NCBI RefSeq assembly: GCF_001952935.1
Contig: NZ_CP018319.1
Coordinates: 3,554,001-3,618,000, forward strand
DNA: 64,000 nucleotides
Reading direction: 5' to 3'
Origin: Pseudomonas frederiksbergensis
GTDB lineage: Bacteria; Pseudomonadota; Gammaproteobacteria; Pseudomonadales; Pseudomonadaceae
Shown here in pieces: positions 61,752 through 64,000 of this stretch. The number at the start of each line of letters is the position of its first letter. Position 1 is the first letter of the stretch. The translations under genes and the position numbers were made by a program. The notes beneath the pieces are model-generated. The model was not told the DNA's origin and did no database searches. It was given only the letters and a program-made list of their open reading frames with translations.

Positions 61752-62933
61752 ATGCAAAATTCAATCGGCGCACCAAAGCAGAGGCTCAGCCTCAGCGATC
61801 CAAAAGTGCGTGCGTGGCTATTTCAGATCATCACCATCGTGGCGGTGGTCTCGATGGGCTGGTATCTGTTCGACAACACACAGACCAACCTTGAGCACCG
61901 GGGCATTACCTCCGGTTTCAGCTTTCTGGAGCGCAGTGCCGGTTTCGGCATCGCTCAACACCTGATCGACTACACCGAATCGGACAGCTATGCCCGGGTG
62001 TTTGTCATCGGCCTGCTCAACACGCTGCTGGTGACCTTCATCGGCGTGATCCTGGCGACGATCCTCGGGTTCATCGTTGGTGTGTCACGGCTGTCGAAGA
62101 ACTGGATCATTGCCAAGCTGGCGACGGTGTATGTAGAGGTTTTCCGTAACATTCCGCCGCTGCTGCAAATCCTGTTCTGGTACTTCGCGGTGTTCCTGAC
62201 CATGCCGGGGCCACGCAACAGCCATAACTTCGGCGACACCTTCTTTGTCAGCAGTCGTGGCCTGAACATGCCGGCCGCGTTGGCTGCGGATGGTTTTTGG
62301 CCGTTTGTGGTCAGCATCGTCGTGGCCATTGTCGCCATCGTGCTGATGAGCCGCTGGGCGACCAAACGCTTCGAAGCGACCGGCGCACCGTTCCACAAGT
62401 TCTGGGTGGGGCTGGCACTGTTCCTGGTGATCCCTGCGCTGTGCGCATTGATCTTCGGCGCGCCAGTGCACTGGGAAATGCCGAAGCTGCAAGGCTTCAA
62501 CTTCGTCGGTGGCTGGGTGCTGATCCCGGAACTGCTGGCGCTGACCCTGGCCCTGACCGTATACACCGCGGCGTTTATCGCCGAGATCGTGCGTTCGGGC
62601 ATCAAGTCGGTCAGCCACGGCCAGACGGAAGCGGCGCACTCGTTGGGGTTGCGCAACGGTCCGACCCTGCGCAAGGTGATCATCCCGCAAGCCCTGCGCG
62701 TGATCATCCCACCGCTGACCAGCCAATACCTGAACCTGGCGAAGAACTCCTCGCTGGCGGCCGGTATCGGTTACCCGGAAATGGTCTCGTTGTTTGCCGG
62801 TACGGTGCTGAACCAGACCGGGCAGGCGATCGAGGTGATTGCCATCACCATGAGCGTATACCTGGCGATCAGTATCAGCATTTCCCTGCTGATGAACTGG
62901 TACAACAAGCGCATTGCGCTGATCGAGCGGTAA
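61752..62933 (+). CDS. aapQ: General L-amino-acid ABC transporter permease AapQ
   Basis: A 393-residue permease. The first membrane segment is IITIVAVVSMGWYLFDN, and many more follow. The BPD-type EAA motif is EAAHSLGLRNGPTLRKVIIPQALRVIIPPLTSQYLNLAKNSSLA. It is longer than the usual His/Glu-type permeases because of the extra central segments typical of the Aap/Bzt group. It is followed by aapM after 10 bases. Confidence 0.95.
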   Translation: MQNSIGAPKQRLSLSDPKVRAWLFQIITIVAVVSMGWYLFDNTQTNLEHRGITSGFSFLERSAGFGIAQHLIDYTESDSYARVFVIGLLNTLLVTFIGVILATILGFIVGVSRLSKNWIIAKLATVYVEVFRNIPPLLQILFWYFAVFLTMPGPRNSHNFGDTFFVSSRGLNMPAALAADGFWPFVVSIVVAIVAIVLMSRWATKRFEATGAPFHKFWVGLALFLVIPALCALIFGAPVHWEMPKLQGFNFVGGWVLIPELLALTLALTVYTAAFIAEIVRSGIKSVSHGQTEAAHSLGLRNGPTLRKVIIPQALRVIIPPLTSQYLNLAKNSSLAAGIGYPEMVSLFAGTVLNQTGQAIEVIAITMSVYLAISISISLLMNWYNKRIALIER

Positions 62934-62943
62934 GGAAAAGCGC

Positions 62944-64000
62944 ATGACGACTCATACTTTCAAACCTGACATGCCGCCCCCGAACCGCAGCATCGGTGTC
63001 GTGGCGTGGATGCGCGCCAACATGTTCTCCAGCTGGCTCAACACCCTGCTGACCCTGTTCGCGTTCTACCTGATCTACCTGGTGGTGCCGCCGATCCTGA
63101 GCTGGGCGATCCTCGATGCCAACTGGGTCGGCACCAGCCAGGCCGACTGCACCAAGGAGGGCGCCTGCTGGGTGTTCATCCAACAGCGCTTCGGCCAGTT
63201 CATGTACGGCTACTACCCGGTGGACTTGCGCTGGCGCGTTGACCTGACCGTATGGTTGGCGGTCATCGGCGTGGCACCGTTGTTCATCTCGCGTTTTCAC
63301 CATAAAGCGGTGTACGGGCTGAGCTTTCTGGTGGTGTATCCGATTGTTGCCTGGTGCCTGCTGCACGGCGGCGTCTTCGGCCTGACCCAGGTGGCGACCA
63401 GCCAGTGGGGCGGCTTGATGCTGACCCTGGTGATCGCCACTGTCGGTATTGCCGGTGCATTGCCGCTGGGTATCGTCCTGGCGCTGGGCCGTCGTTCGAA
63501 CATGCCGGCGATTCGTGTGGTCTGCGTGACCTTCATCGAATTCTGGCGCGGCGTGCCGTTGATCACGGTGCTGTTCATGTCCTCGGTGATGTTGCCGTTG
63601 TTCCTGCCTGAAGGCATGAACTTCGACAAACTGTTGCGGGCACTGATCGGTGTGATCCTGTTCCAGTCGGCCTACGTTGCCGAAGTGGTGCGTGGCGGTC
63701 TGCAAGCGATTCCCAAAGGTCAGTACGAAGCCGCTGCAGCGATGGGCCTCGGCTACTGGCGCAGCATGGGCCTGGTGATTCTGCCGCAAGCCCTGAAGCT
63801 GGTGATTCCCGGTATCGTCAACACCTTCATTGCGCTGTTCAAGGACACGAGCCTGGTGATCATCATCGGCCTGTTCGACTTGCTCAACAGCGTCAAACAA
63901 GCCGCCGCCGACCCGAAATGGTTGGGCATGGCCACCGAAGGCTATGTGTTCGCGGCCCTGGTGTTCTGGATTTTCTGTTTTGGTATGTCGCGCTATTCCA
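62944..64000 (+). CDS. aapM: General L-amino-acid ABC transporter permease AapM (cut by window end)
   Basis: 352 codons are present from ATG 62944, with no stop before the window end; AapM is normally about 365 residues, so only the last few residues are missing. It has MRANMFSSWLNTLLTLFAFYLIYLVVPPI, DCTKEGACWVFIQQRFGQFMYGYYP and the EAA loop EAAAAMGLGYWRSMGLVILPQALKLVIPGIVNTFIALFKDTSLV. It pairs with AapQ to form the transmembrane pore. The ATPase aapP is expected just downstream. AAGGAAAAG precedes the start. Confidence 0.94.
   Translation, partial: MTTHTFKPDMPPPNRSIGVVAWMRANMFSSWLNTLLTLFAFYLIYLVVPPILSWAILDANWVGTSQADCTKEGACWVFIQQRFGQFMYGYYPVDLRWRVDLTVWLAVIGVAPLFISRFHHKAVYGLSFLVVYPIVAWCLLHGGVFGLTQVATSQWGGLMLTLVIATVGIAGALPLGIVLALGRRSNMPAIRVVCVTFIEFWRGVPLITVLFMSSVMLPLFLPEGMNFDKLLRALIGVILFQSAYVAEVVRGGLQAIPKGQYEAAAAMGLGYWRSMGLVILPQALKLVIPGIVNTFIALFKDTSLVIIIGLFDLLNSVKQAAADPKWLGMATEGYVFAALVFWIFCFGMSRYS

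Overview
The window is chromosomal DNA from a fluorescent Pseudomonas, most likely the P. fluorescens group. The evidence is high G+C, a gene order (rplM-rpsI-petABC-sspAB; dolP-diaA-yraN-lpoA / rsmI-rnpB-mraZ ... lpxC; dauBAR-rhlB-esterase-aap) that I recognise from Pseudomonas, and REP/REPIN palindromes typical of this group. No tRNA, rRNA operon, CRISPR array, transposase or prophage was seen.

Layout. (1) 95-1189: zapE. (2) 1274-6603: a minus-strand accessory operon. In transcription order it encodes an aromatic amino-acid 2-monooxygenase-like flavoprotein, a nitrilase-family amidase, an unrecognised membrane protein built from two homologous halves, and an L-asparaginase-like enzyme. It looks like an amino acid -> amide -> acid pathway with its own transporter. 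(3) 6828-10278: GlxA-type regulator, acyl-CoA dehydrogenase and Tas-like aldo/keto reductase. (4) 10524-15408: ribosomal proteins L13/S9, the cytochrome bc1 complex and SspA/SspB. (5) 15500-20458: the envelope set dolP-diaA-yraN-lpoA on the minus strand, then rsmI and RNase P RNA on the plus strand. (6) 20814-38639: the complete division and cell-wall (dcw) cluster mraZ-rsmH-ftsL-ftsI-murE-murF-mraY-murD-ftsW-murG-murC-ddlB-ftsQ-ftsA-ftsZ-lpxC, mostly with 1-11 base overlaps. It is headed by a promoter with three MraZ boxes. ftsW carries a one-base deletion in a G run and is read as two frames. (7) 38754-46758: diguanylate cyclase, OprD-type porin, small secreted protein and an RND efflux pump with its adaptor. 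(8) 47402-51632: small genes, including a lipoprotein that fuses an amino-acid-binding domain to a RidA-type domain, and a CheV. (9) 51818-54706: the divergent norR/hmp nitric-oxide detoxification pair with three NorR boxes and a sigma-54-like promoter. (10) 54829-57810: dauB-dauA-dauR for D-arginine catabolism. (11) 57948-64000: rhlB, a carboxylesterase and the start of the aapJQM amino-acid ABC transporter, cut by the window end inside aapM.

Amino-acid handling recurs (monooxygenase/amidase operon, asparaginase, SBP-RidA fusion, dauBAR, aapJQM), set among core genes for division, respiration and translation. The most novel items are the amide-forming operon with its duplicated membrane protein and the exported SBP-RidA fusion. 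The ftsW frameshift is the main sequence-quality question.
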